Assembly (NCBI GenBank): GCA_019828545.1
Contig: JACVRA010000121.1
Span: 64,547 to 128,546, forward strand
Length of the DNA stretch: 64,000 bases
Direction of reading: 5' to 3'
Source: Paracamarosporium sp. OC-R06-R3
Lineage: Eukaryota > Ascomycota > Dothideomycetes > Pleosporales > Didymosphaeriaceae
Under the pieces are notes generated by a model. It was not told where the DNA came from, did no database searches, and worked only from the letters and a program-made list of their open reading frames with translations. Position 1 is the stretch's first letter, and every line of letters begins with the position of its first letter. The position numbers were made by a program, and so were the translations under genes. Positions 23,645-34,268 of this stretch are shown here, piece by piece.

Positions 23645-24570
23645 AGACTGTAATGCGAGCTCGTTGGAAGCCTCAGTTGCACCTCAGCTTACGGGGCTTA
23701 GGTTGGCTGCGCGCTGTCGAGGAAGAGGAAAGGCCGCAAGATAAGACGGTTTGGCAACCGTCGTCGGATGATTTGCCGCGGACACGAGCAAGACAGGCAG
23801 CTAAGACGGGGACAAGAGGACGAACGAGACCAGGGTGGTGCACAGCCAGAGAGCCGGAGAATGGAGAAGCAGGAGGTTGCGGTAGCGTGCACCTTAAACG
23901 CGGGTGATGTGCAGACGGTGTGTTTTCCACAGTGGCCTGGTGGAGGGACAGGGCGTTCGGCAGATTTGCGCCGTCGAGATAACGCACAGAAGACGCAAGC
24001 TCGAGGCCAACCGGACAGGGGCGGGACTGGCTAGCGGGTTGCGAGATTTGAATCGCGGAGAGCCTCGCGCAGACCAGCGTGAGGTGCAACAAGCGGTAGC
24101 ACGAGTAGTGTGCTAGCTGGTAGTGGGAGAGGGCTGGAATGGCTGGGGGCAAGGGAGCGATTTGGGGCGCGCGGTGCTGCAGCTGGGGCTAGTCACTTGT
24201 CTCTTGGACAGTGGCGTGTGCGCAAGGAAATAAAGTGGCACCAATGGGCCGTCGAGGAGGACGGCCGCTTGCCCAGGCTGACTTAGTCGAGACGATGAAG
24301 TAATGGGCGGCCGGGCAGGCAGGCCTGACGTTGACCAGGCAAAGGGCCGGGGTGGCTGCGATCGGTTGAGCCGAGCCCGTGCTGATGGAAAGGCGCTGGC
24401 GTGGGGCGCGCTAGCGACGAGCGCGCTGTGGCGGGCCTGGCGGTTGCGAAGGACCGGCGGTACTGGTGGAGCGCGACGTCGCCGGCGGTGCGGTGATGGG
24501 GTGGGCGCCGCTAGCAGCGCGAAAGCTTGGTGAGGGCGAGTCTCGACGCGCAGTCGGGCCGGCGGGCGAG

Positions 24571-24629
24571 GGTGGTGGTGGAGGAGGAGGTGGAGGTGGT
24601 GGTGGTGCTGATGGAGGCGGTGGTTGCTG
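24571..24629. repeat. GGT/GGA-rich trinucleotide tract
   Basis: Imperfect GGT/GGA triplets on the plus strand (CCA/CCT on minus), directly before the GCT run. It would read as poly-Pro or poly-Gly depending on frame. Confidence 0.85.
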
Positions 24630-24636
24630 GCTGTGG

Positions 24637-24637
<1 letters not shown>

Positions 24638-24670
<33 letters not shown>
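24638..24670. repeat. Perfect (GCT)11 microsatellite
   Basis: Eleven uninterrupted GCT units (CAG on the opposite strand), about 1 kb upstream of the CON7-type start codon. Likely length-polymorphic between strains. Confidence 0.95.
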
Positions 24671-24672
<2 letters not shown>

Positions 24673-24676
24673 CTCC

Positions 24677-24703
24677 GCTGGCCGCTGGCCGCTGGCCGCT
24701 GGG
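24677..24703. repeat. Period-7 minisatellite GCTGGCC
   Basis: Three full copies of GCTGGCC plus a partial copy, immediately after the GCT microsatellite. The 7-base period is unlike coding-sequence repeats and supports a non-coding status. Confidence 0.85.
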
Positions 24704-25368
24704 CTCCACGCGCGCTGCTCGCAGGCTCCACCGGCTGCGTCCCAGGTGCTCGACTGCGCCGAGCTGCCGAGCGATCAGCCTGTCGTCCGGCCGCGTTTCC
24801 GTGCGGGCTCCACTGCTCGCCCAAGTTGCTGTTCTGCTGCTGCTGCGCGCCAGCTGCCCGTCTCTGGCAAGCGTGGCAATGCTGGGGGCGGGAGCGAGGA
24901 TGCGCACGCGTCTTGGGTTGGTGGGCAGCCTCGCGGGGGTCGCACGTGTAGCACCGGGGCGGCGATGCTGGTGCTGGTGCTGCTCTCTCCAGCACTAGCA
25001 GAGGCACTACTCCGAGTCGGCGCTTGAGAGCGATGCTGGGGGCTTTGGGGATGAGATTCGCGACGCGGCCTAGGGCGCAGTTGGGAAAGCGTCGAGTGGC
25101 GAGCGCGAGAGGCCGCTAAAAAGGCCGCCGCCCAGCGCAGCGCGGTTGGCCCGGCTGCTGACTCACCCGCGCCTGCCCCGTGCCTGCTCCTTCACCGCGA
25201 CGCCTGATCCTCGCCGCCGTGCGTCGCCCAGCGCCTGCGAGAGCCCGCGACCGTGAGGCTGACATTAGCCCGCCGCTAGATTCTCCCAGCGCAGTGGCCG
25301 TTGGCGCGCCTCTAGCATCTCGAGGGCTCTCCCTCCTCACCACCACGGCCAGCAACACCACGGCCACC

Positions 25369-25395
25369 ATCGCCAGCATCGCCAGCATCGCCAGC
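25369..25395. repeat. Period-9 repeat ATCGCCAGC
   Basis: Three tandem copies of ATCGCCAGC within the GC-rich upstream region. Confidence 0.8.
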
Positions 25396-25663
25396 CGACC
25401 CCCGCACCCGCGGCGAGCCTGGCGGGACCGCGCTGCCCGACCTCCTGCGGGCCAATATTGGCAAACGGCACACACAGACGGAAGCGGCAGTGAACAGTGC
25501 GGCCTGCGAGAATGCGAACGCGGCCTGAGTGGCCGGGGCGACGACAGCGAGCAGTCTTCGCATGTGGAGCGGGTCAAGTCGCTCCCTGCTCCTCTCACCG
25601 GCCACTCGACCCTCCCGCCCTCTCGCGCCCCCGTCTGCCCTCGCCTTGCATTGCCCCCGTCGG

Positions 25664-25690
25664 AGTCGTCGTCGGAGTCGTCGTCGAGCG
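25664..25690. repeat. GTCGTCGGA-type period-9/12 repeat
   Basis: Tandem GTCGTC(GTC)GGA units at the distal end of the GC-rich region. Confidence 0.75.
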
Positions 25691-28600
25691 CGACTTGTTT
25701 GAGCGCGACAACGAGCCCTTCGCCGCTTGCCTCTGCCACCCTCAACAGCCGCTGCCGCCGATGAGTCGTCCTCTGACACGGCACTGCAGGTGCCGCCCTC
25801 GTCGCGCTGCATGCGCAGGACCCACTGGGATGCTCTCGTCAACACTGACCTTTCCGGGCTCGCGCAAATTTCCGCTTCAATCATTCGCTTGCTGCTCGCC
25901 CTCTTCCTTTCAGCCTTTTATCACACGTTGCTATAGTGTTGCTTTTGATATTACAATCGTCCTCAACAGCCCTGTTCCGCCGTCAGATGTGCTTTGCAAC
26001 GCCCTGCAGTGCTACAGTCGCTTTCATCCTGGGCCGACACGAGGTGCGCTGCAAACGCGTCTCTATGCCGCAAAAGGCGGGGCTCTGCCCTTGTGTCTCC
26101 TCCTGCTGCATGCACCCTCCATCGACGTGAACGGAACAGCCCGCCTTTGAAGACCCCTTCGCGTCTGATTTGTTGGAACTCGCCGCAGCTCACATCCGAC
26201 CATTCCGGCGGACGTCTTCCAGCTGCGTTGATTGCTGCCCACAGTACCGCGGGTCATCGATGTACAGTCAGACATGGATGCTTGCGAGACCATGTCAATT
26301 GCCGTCCGTCTGTTGGGGGCGTTATCGTCTTGTCACGGGTACCGTGTATGCATCGTCTCGTCTCGGAGACAGGCATCCGATCCCATCCCATCGTACAAGA
26401 AACGCTTACGGATTGCCAGTCGTAGCCTCTGTGGAAATACAATTTGGGTATTCGCGCTGGCTGCACGGTGGCCGAAACCCAGACCTAACGCTGTCCGGCG
26501 TAGAGACGGATGGTTTCACAAAACCTTAACCCAACCTCCTTGGACCTCTGCTTATGACCAGGCCAGCGTTAGTCAAGTTGTCGCATCTTTGTTTGATTGG
26601 GCGGTCCCATTGCAAACTTGATCTGACTCCAGGATTAACATTCAGCAGACGCTATCCCTATGACGCGCGCTGCACCGTCGAGCGGAACGGGAGCACGAGT
26701 AGTTCTTGTGCATGTCAACGTACAACCGCCGTTTAACAGCACGCGTCTCACACTATGCTCAAACCTTTCACGGGGTTTGCTATACGTGAGGGAGCGCTCA
26801 GGCTCAGTGTCATCAGAGGCGCCGGCACCGCATGCGTCGAACCAGCGGTTGCGCGTTCAAATCAATCCAAGACAAAGCCTCGTGATATTTACCAAAGCCC
26901 AGAACTTCGCCTGATCTCAGCTTCGCTAAAGGATCGTTAACGCATCACGATATTGGCTACAGCTCTTACAGCTAGCATCCTGACAGGCCTTGTCCAGGAA
27001 CGAGTCCGATGAGCACTTTTGGGTCGTGGGTGGCACGTACAGGGGAGCCCCTGGCCCCAAGTCCTGAGTGGGTCTTGTGGCTTCGGCCTCATTAGGGATT
27101 TTATTTGACCGAGACCCTCACGTGGCAATGGTATCCCGGACGTCTCTTGGAACCGGGATGGGAAAATATGTCCTTGCTTATGCGCATGCAGCAGGTCCAT
27201 GCTCGACACCCAAAGATCCGGACAACCGGATTTGCATGCCGTGCTACCATAATACGGCCTGATACGGACCCCAAATTCGAGGTTGCAGTTCTTTCCTACG
27301 ACGTCACCGGTTTTATTCGAAAAATTATGTTTCGGAACTACCAATGTCCGATGAGCTTTGTTCAACCTCCGACGATCAATGAATTGTTCATGGCGCGTTG
27401 GACCGATGTGGCAGTCACGCGAGGTCCGATTCCTGCGAGACGTACCTTCCAATCGCATCCCACAGCTGACGACAACCATCTGCACGGGCGGCGCTTCAAA
27501 CCCAGCACCCTCGGGTGAAAGATCAACCAGAACAGAGAGATTGGCATTTTTCCTCCACTAGAAGCCGCCTGGAAGCCTGAGGCAATACATGTTTGGTGAT
27601 CATACGTGATGGGACACGTCTTATGATTGCGCTTCCTTCACCGCCACCTGCAAATCGAGCCGAGGGCACATATTTTCGATTTCCGCGGAGCGCAGTTGAG
27701 ATTGTGAGAATCCAACACAGCCGCCCAAGCGGCGGCTTGTGCCTTCAAGCGACTGTGAGGACCCAGACTGCAACATGGGGTCGTGTTGTCGACCCATTCC
27801 GATGCGTAGTGATAGAGCGCCTGCTGTGGTACTCGAGTATGTACGACGTTCCGTTGACTCAATGCTCGTGCAGATTGCTGGTCGATGATCTCATCTGATC
27901 AACGTCACATTTACAAGCACAAAAATCATTCCCTTTTGGTTACTCACGCATCATTCGGGTTTCGTTCTCGGCATTCTAAACGTCCACTCTTACCATTCCG
28001 AATATCTAATGACAGTCTTCGCAATCGAACAATGAAGGCATCATGACACATGGAAGCCACGACACGACGACCTTCCACATGCATCTGCCCCATAGTTCCA
28101 TCGCTTGTGTGTGTTGACCACTCGGACAAAATTACCCTGAAATGGAGAAGATACAGTACGGTCGACACGAGGAGTTCGATTTTGGTACGCTAGTACGCTA
28201 TCCGAAATATCGCGGCTTCACCCTGCCCATGAGACATTTTCCCAGTCACATCTACTTTGCACTTCTCCCATACGTGGACAAGTGTCAAGTCGACCGACCC
28301 AATCCCTGAGCGACCGTAGAACGGCCGAGAGACAACTGGGTTCAGGATCAAAATCGTCCCCACTATACACTAATGCAACTTGCACTCATGTCATCGCCTA
28401 GGCTAGTGAGTGGAGACATTCGGCTGTTCTTCCCTTTCGATGACAACATGCTTCTACGGAGATATGCGACAGGGTTTGCGCAATTCTCCTTCGTCCCTCA
28501 GCCGTTGGTCCAGCGAGTCAGAGGGCAACGCCCACATCGGCTTCCATCAGTTGAGACGCGTCACATCACCCGATGCACCTGGTGCGAGTTGTATCCAGAA

Positions 28601-30638
28601 AGTGAGCGGAAGTGACGACGTTGAAACAAAGTTTGGCGTTTTGTAGCGCGAGATTCCGTAACAGCTGTAGCGAGCCTGTTCACGCACACTTTGCAACCGG
28701 TCGAACATGGCTCGCGGCAACCTATCGTGCTCCCGCCAGGTCCGCGGGCGACCGTCCCATGATCCGATCTTCATCCGACAAAGCTTGTGTGTTTAGCTTT
28801 TCACCGAGGTTTCCACCGGCGGCGGATGCCCTGACAGAACGATTGAAACTCGTTCTGTTTTAGCGCGAACTTAATATGGATGCCGCGCTCCGCGTCGCGC
28901 TTACACTCGGCTAAGTATCCATTGAGTTTTTGGAATTCGTAGGCTCCACCTGCTACGAAATCCCTACACAGAGGTTGGCGAGCATCTGCGCAATCGATAA
29001 ATTAATGGCCGGTACGCTAGCAAATGCGAATGCGAGCGTTGCAAGAAACATCTCGAGCCACTGCGCCATAGTACCCTGAGATGAAGCACTCCATACACGC
29101 CTCGTGTCATGTACAGTAGGGTAGACAAAACACGACATTGATAACAGATGGGCTTGGACTAGGCATTTCGTTATTGGCTGGATATCTAGATTAGCATCTC
29201 TTGGGGAATCGCAGTGTGCTGGCCACAACAAGAGGAATTGAACCTGCGCAGCTGTGTACCGACATTTATTCACAGAACTGCCAAGTGATGATGGCGAGTT
29301 GCTGGTATTATATCAGAAAGACAGTAAGACTTCCTTCCAGCCTTGGATCTGTACATTTAGGGTTGTTGTGAAATGGACCGTGTACTACTACTACGAATGT
29401 CATCGCTTTAAGAAGACGCAATCTATCAGCCGCTAGTGGGCCTCAATTCTGCTACAACACGATTGTGTCTTACGGCCACGTTTCATAGGGCTGTGACTGA
29501 GAACACGAGCATCTATCTATATTCTTTCTCCAACCGAATTGTGTTTCTACCCCTCTATAACAAATGCGCGACTAACATTTCAACTAGGCTTAGGCACCGA
29601 TGATAGTAACGTCTGATCATGTAAACCCCACAGCTCCTTACGGTACAACACGACTGTCACCCAACACCAAACAACCTCTTTGCCCCACAATCCAAGGTGT
29701 CGGGTTCGCCTCAGATGGCAAAGAGCGTTTTCAGATCGCATCATTACGGATCGTTACCATGAATCTTTCACGGTTCTTCCCGCGCGCACCACTGGTACTT
29801 GATCTACATACCCGTGGTAAATGACTCCTGAAATCGGAGCGACCTTAGATAGCTGTGGCTTTGACTCATTGTCGATTCATTGACATACCACTGCATGGAC
29901 GGTAGAGACATCTGCAACGTTAATGAATGGCTACCATGCGTCTACTGCATTCTAGTATATTCTACGTCAAAACCACCGGGCAGCAGCGTTCTTGTTAACA
30001 TGATGCGTGTGATTCGACATTCATTTGGCGTTTGAGGTGTTCCAGGAAAGAATTAGTCACGGTCAGTGCTCGATTGGTAATATTCAACATACCACGATTT
30101 CGCGAGCATGCTTTGTGTGACCTATAGCTTTGCAGGTGTTTGTTCAAGAGGAATCCTTAATGCAGACGAATAATGATGATGCCAGTCAGCAACCTGTAAA
30201 ATTCAGCATCGTGAGTTCTCCTTCAGAGCTGTACGTACAAAGATGAAGATGTTGTCAGTGAATACGGTCACATCGTACAAGAGACGCATTACGTGCGTTG
30301 TGTTGCATTGGGCCTTGTATTGTGCATCAAGAGCAAGTGAGGTATGGACATAGCTGTAACATAGATCGACAACCTCATCGTGGAGTACAAACGGTGAAAC
30401 GTATCCTTGGACATGTTGCGCGATCAAGACCCATGCCGAAATCTATCTGAAACCTCATCAAAACCTTCTTCACCGTCTACACTCCATTGCAATCCCTCTA
30501 GCGCACCCTGTGCATCCTTGTGCAACGTTGCATCGTTGGATTTCCACGTGCGCGTAAGCACATCTGCACACCCCTGTATCTTTCGTATTTGGGAGACGCA
30601 GAATAAGACATGTTGGGCGCGAAGCTGCATGCATTGCA

Positions 30639-30665
30639 GGGTAGGGATTAGGTAGGGATTAGGGA
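30639..30665 (+). repeat. Short telomere-like tandem motif
   Basis: Two copies of GGTAGGGATTA followed by GGG, a degenerate form of the TTAGGG telomere unit. Too short to be a telomere remnant on its own. Confidence 0.6.
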
Positions 30666-30901
30666 GAAATCTCCGCTGACGTGAGAAGCTGTACGAAATT
30701 ACGGGTTCTACTTCGTACATTGCAGTATTTACGAGGTGCGTATGCACGATTCTTCCGAATAGTCGCTGATAGCATATGGATCTATGCGCTGGGTTTTTCT
30801 ATTGTGTAGGTTTTTCTTTGCGTACTACCGTTTGGTTACAACGCGTGATCAAAGGCGGAGAGTCTTTGTTTCCAGTGATGTTCTAGACCTTGAGTGCTGG
30901 T

Positions 30902-30941
30902 CCTTTTTTTCTTTCTTTTTCTTTTTATAGGGAGGGGGGTT
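30902..30941. repeat. Polypyrimidine tract followed by G-run
   Basis: T/C-only run of about 26 bases, then ATAGGGAGGGGGG. It might melt easily or form unusual structures. No gene depends on it visibly. Confidence 0.8.
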
Positions 30942-31370
30942 TCAAAATGTCTGATCCTCTGGTTAGAGATTGTCCCGCGAAGTGGGTGCTAGCAAGGATC
31001 CTTATACAACACACCTACTTGGAATAACACAGCGATATATTTAGATGTACATTGGCCCATTTCGAACACAATAGGCCCTTATTAGGGTACAACCAAGCAA
31101 ATGAATATATACCACAAAATGTACCGGTAGGAGATTGTCACAACATCACCTTCCCTTCTCTCCTAATCCCTGATCAGTGGTTATTTGTTCAACACGAAAA
31201 ATGCATTCGATTAATGAAGTAGAATCGTCGTGGTAACTAATATACCAAAGTTTTAAATCATCGACAAAAGACGGTCTGTGGCCCGTGGTCAGGAAGGTCG
31301 ACGATAACAGAGGGCGAGTATGTGCGTCACATCATACTCGGCCGGATCGAAGACGATAGCCAAAGCAGGG

Positions 31371-31406
31371 CAAAACAAAAAAAAAAGGAAGGGAGGGGGA
31401 GGGGGG
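31371..31406. repeat. Polypurine tract
   Basis: A-rich run changing into GGAAGGGAGGGGGAGGGGGG; after the first few bases it is purines only. It ends in the same GGGAGGGGG-type string as the tract 460 bp upstream. Confidence 0.85.
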
Positions 31407-31665
31407 TTGTAAACGCTTTAATTTTAGTCTCACTGAGCGCAGTATTGCTTGACTAGATCCAAAAACGCGTTCTCTGGTAATGACAAGAGAACTTTGGATA
31501 AGTACACTATAACGGATGACGAAATTGTCAACAGCTATAGCCTACAGGTGCATAGTATTTGAGAACTAATTCACAACGGCACCTGAAGCATGATATGGGT
31601 ACATCTTAATCGTGAATCAGCCTAATTGCTCCAAACTATTGTAAGCTCAGACCGGCTGATTTAAC

Positions 31666-31971
31666 TTCGTTACACGGAAACCGCGAGTTGACCATGAGCT
31701 CGAGGGAAAACCGTACACCCACTTTCATGTCAAAAACTCAGCGCTTGTTGATACGGGAGCAGATCTGACATTGGCGAATCATTATCCATCATATCGCCTT
31801 CAGAATTCTGTTCATCGTTTTATGTATTCAAGGAAACATCACAAACACCCGGGCATCCATGCCGATTTGATTAATAGCCCTTTTGTATCAGGTTTGTATA
31901 TAGTACTAGTCTGTTCGTTTCTCCGAAACGAGCTCCTACAACATGAGATCCAAGCGGATCCATGGATATAG
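31666..31971 (+). pseudogene. Possible relic with retropepsin-like motif
   Basis: An open stretch follows a TGA near 31,660 and runs to a stop at 31,971. It contains the string ALVDTGADLTLA at about 31,741-31,776. This is the hydrophobic-D-T/S-G-A flap-side signature of retroviral-type aspartic proteases, preceded by a strand-like segment. No second protease motif (ILG-D) and no reverse transcriptase are visible nearby. A shifted frame downstream (about 31,913-32,060) also reads smoothly. It could be a decayed retroelement or host protease fragment; chance similarity is possible. Confidence 0.3.
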
Positions 31972-32255
31972 AACCGTTGCCAAAGAGCCGCAAGGAGCAC
32001 GATTCCAGCCACATGATCTGACGAAAGACTTATTTGACGTAGTGATAGTAAGATGTAGGGAATAGCGGGATATTAGTTCCAAGTAGAATCGAACTACTAC
32101 TTAGCTACGACTCAAGTGAAGGATGGGGACAGTCGAAATGTCCGAGCGAGATTCGAGTTTCAGTGACTGGATGGATATGTGCCAGTTCTTCTGTCCTTAA
32201 TCATATGCGACCGCTCCGAATGCGCATATCAAATATGAGATTTCCGCGTACGCTC

Positions 32256-33680
32256 TCATATCTCAAACATATGTCCCGAAAAAGTTTCTGCAACAGAGTC
32301 TAATATAACGCATGGTTTGTGGATTGAATCAAGCCATGAGCAGTTTTTGAGTATATCACGCTCGTGCCAAACTCTTGATAGGAAGGTTTTAGTCGCCTTT
32401 TGTACGACTGGTGTGAGTTGATCAACATATTCATCTACATTGCGCAGCACCTTTTCCCGTTCAGTGGGGTCTCGAACCTCGACCGTCGCGATGATGAACG
32501 GCAAAGTCACAAAGCGAACCGGATGATTTGATATCCTTCGAGCTAACTCAAGTTCCATCATTACCTCGCGGGACCAGATATCTGCTTGCCCATCCTCGTG
32601 CCCAAATGGGTGTTGCAGACGATGGATCATCAAAAGTGCGGCCAGTCGATAGACCCTAGCCTGTGCAAGAAGTTGAACAACTTCAACTGTACTGAATTCC
32701 TGAAGGAATCCATCTGGGTGGGTTGGCTGCCACTTTTCCACGTAGGCTTGGATTTCTTTGAGCTGCTGCTGAAGACGGCCTCTATGGCTCGTGCAGGTGT
32801 CGTCGACGAGTAAGTGACTGATCGAACAGAGATCATAGTAATACGGTAACAAGGGTAGACAGAGCCCAAGATGCCGGTCCACAATTCCAGAAGCTCGTGG
32901 TTGAATTCTCAAAGTTGGGGTTCGACGGTGGACAACGCACTCCATGATTTCCAAGAGCACGAGAACACTGACCCGGGGCCCTGTATCCGGATCCATGGCG
33001 GTAGCTTCAATAAATGGCCTTGTGATACTGAGGCAGTAGTGGCAAATGTCGGATACGCCTACACCGATCGCGCCGTATACAGATAAAGCCAGAGCAAAAC
33101 CTAGCGTCAGACATAGTTGTGCATCCTTTGCGTTGGCAACAGGAAGGCTACGCAGCGCTATCATTGCCGAAGTCGCATGGCGGAGCTTCGAAACATCGTC
33201 CACTTCTGCTACATAACCCGGTTGAAGTGATGTTAGAACACAAGCGTAGGCGAGGTAGGCATCTTTGAGAATTGGCCAAGCAGCTGGTAAAAGATCCGCA
33301 AATGATTCCTGCTCTGCGTCTTGGAAGCGAGGACTGACGACAGGGTACTGAAGGGTTTGAGAATCGCCGAGAAGAAACTCCAACAGCTTCCTTTCTTCCA
33401 AATCCAGATCAGGGGAGGCCCGCAACCATGGGCCAACAGAGCGTATAGTCTGTGCAACATGCCTGGATCGACTTGAAGTCTTTTGGGAATTTGAATGCGC
33501 TCGATGATTGGCGCGGCGACCTGTCGGTCGCACTGGACGGACAGTCAAACAGACCTGACCCAATCGTTCACATCTTTCACAGGAAGATGCAGGCGACGCG
33601 CGCTCACAACGCTCTTTGAGTTGATAGCATCGATCACATGCGCTCCGGATGCCACGTGTTTGAGTTCTGGTAATGGCCAT
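32256..33680 (-). CDS. Zn(II)2Cys6 fungal transcription factor
   Basis: One exon encodes 474 residues, starting MAITRTQTRGIRSACDRC at 33680. The binuclear zinc cluster is complete: Cys at 15, 18, 25, 34, 37 and 44, with the basic segment YQLKERCER between. A basic Arg/His/Ser linker follows (about 50-75). The remainder is helical and hydrophobic, as in the middle-homology/effector regions of these regulators, but no named fungal TF domain is obvious. It lies about 590 bp from the divergently transcribed amidase gene. Such regulator/amidase pairs are often substrate-induced local units, so it may control the amidase (inference). Its other flank is the 6-kb gene-poor stretch. Confidence 0.88.
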   Translation of the reverse strand: MAITRTQTRGIRSACDRCYQLKERCERASPASSCERCERLGQVCLTVRPVRPTGRRANHRAHSNSQKTSSRSRHVAQTIRSVGPWLRASPDLDLEERKLLEFLLGDSQTLQYPVVSPRFQDAEQESFADLLPAAWPILKDAYLAYACVLTSLQPGYVAEVDDVSKLRHATSAMIALRSLPVANAKDAQLCLTLGFALALSVYGAIGVGVSDICHYCLSITRPFIEATAMDPDTGPRVSVLVLLEIMECVVHRRTPTLRIQPRASGIVDRHLGLCLPLLPYYYDLCSISHLLVDDTCTSHRGRLQQQLKEIQAYVEKWQPTHPDGFLQEFSTVEVVQLLAQARVYRLAALLMIHRLQHPFGHEDGQADIWSREVMMELELARRISNHPVRFVTLPFIIATVEVRDPTEREKVLRNVDEYVDQLTPVVQKATKTFLSRVWHERDILKNCSWLDSIHKPCVILDSVAETFSGHMFEI

Positions 33681-34268
33681 TTCAATTCCCTTGACGCATG
33701 GAAGGCCAACAATCTACCCGTTTCGAGTAAAGGGGACGAGGAAGGATAACAAGACCCATTTATGGTCTACAGCACGTCTGTCTTGCCCCTTATCGAGACG
33801 ACACAAGGAATTGAGAAGGTCCCGGGAGAGGTTGTCCAGGTTCAAGACGTTGAACCTCAAATGGGATAGGTAAGCAGCTTACTGCGCTAGGCACAAATGT
33901 GGCTGGTGCAGCCGGACCCTAGCGGGTCTTTCTAATTGTTCCCCAAGCCGTGCGGAGGACGGCTCTATAGGATCAATGAATACACACTCAATGATCCAAA
34001 TGCTGTGAAATGACTTATGGTGTAGCTATTTGTATGTATGCACTTGTTTGATCGCACAGAAAGCTAGCTTGCCTTCGTAACCATGAATCAGACCCCGGAC
34101 CGGAACCGGAACCGGAGGCTTTTGGATTTTTGTCAACTTCAACATAACATCCTTGCATTTCATATACACCAAGATCTTAATTGCGAATTTCTTGCATTAT
34201 AAATATAACCACATTGAACGTCATGTCAACATATATTGAGGCCCTATTATTCCCTTATTACCTGCAAG
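33681..34268. promoter_or_regulatory. Divergent intergenic region between Zn2Cys6 factor and amidase
   Basis: This 588-bp region serves as promoter for both genes. It contains a (CCGGAA)-type triple repeat at about 34,096-34,115 (GGACCGGAACCGGAACCGGA). CGG/CCG triplets are what Zn2Cys6 factors usually bind, so these are candidate operator half-sites (inference). An AT-rich stretch with TATAAAT at about 34,198 precedes the amidase start. Confidence 0.45.

Larger units (their letters stand above)
23645..26000. other. Long GC-rich, repeat-rich region upstream of the CON7-type gene
   Basis: There is no supported coding gene. Long frames on both strands are produced by high GC and simple repeats (poly-Gln, poly-Pro, poly-Ser and poly-Leu in different frames of the same DNA), which argues against any being real. 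The position fits a long promoter and 5' leader for the CON7-type factor. Repeats are listed separately. Confidence 0.55.
26000..32255. other. Gene-poor stretch, 6.3 kb, with relic-like fragments
   Basis: No intact gene could be supported on either strand. Frames are short and share no motifs. Fragments of note are a retropepsin-like LVDTGADLTLA at about 31,744-31,776, two purine/pyrimidine tracts (30,902-30,941 and 31,371-31,406) and a telomere-like motif at 30,639-30,665. This is the largest gene-free interval here and may be an old insertion or a decayed accessory segment. Confidence 0.5.

Noticed and set aside
24113..25007. Long minus-strand frames with poly-Gln, poly-Pro and poly-Ser runs
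   Set aside because: All three frames of the same GC-rich repeat DNA stay open and differ only in which homopolymer they read; the 7-base repeat shifts frame. This is a repeat effect, not a gene.
25116..26150. Overlapping frames on both strands of about 190-222 codons
   Set aside because: High GC lowers stop frequency on all frames; composition is Arg/Ala/Ser-rich without any domain or conserved start.
30203..30747. Two abutting minus-strand frames that looked like one gene
   Set aside because: They are in different frames, no intron joins them convincingly and no family motif is present.
32060..32140. T-loop-like GTTCGATTC on the minus strand, possible tRNA
   Set aside because: No matching acceptor, D or anticodon stems could be paired around it.
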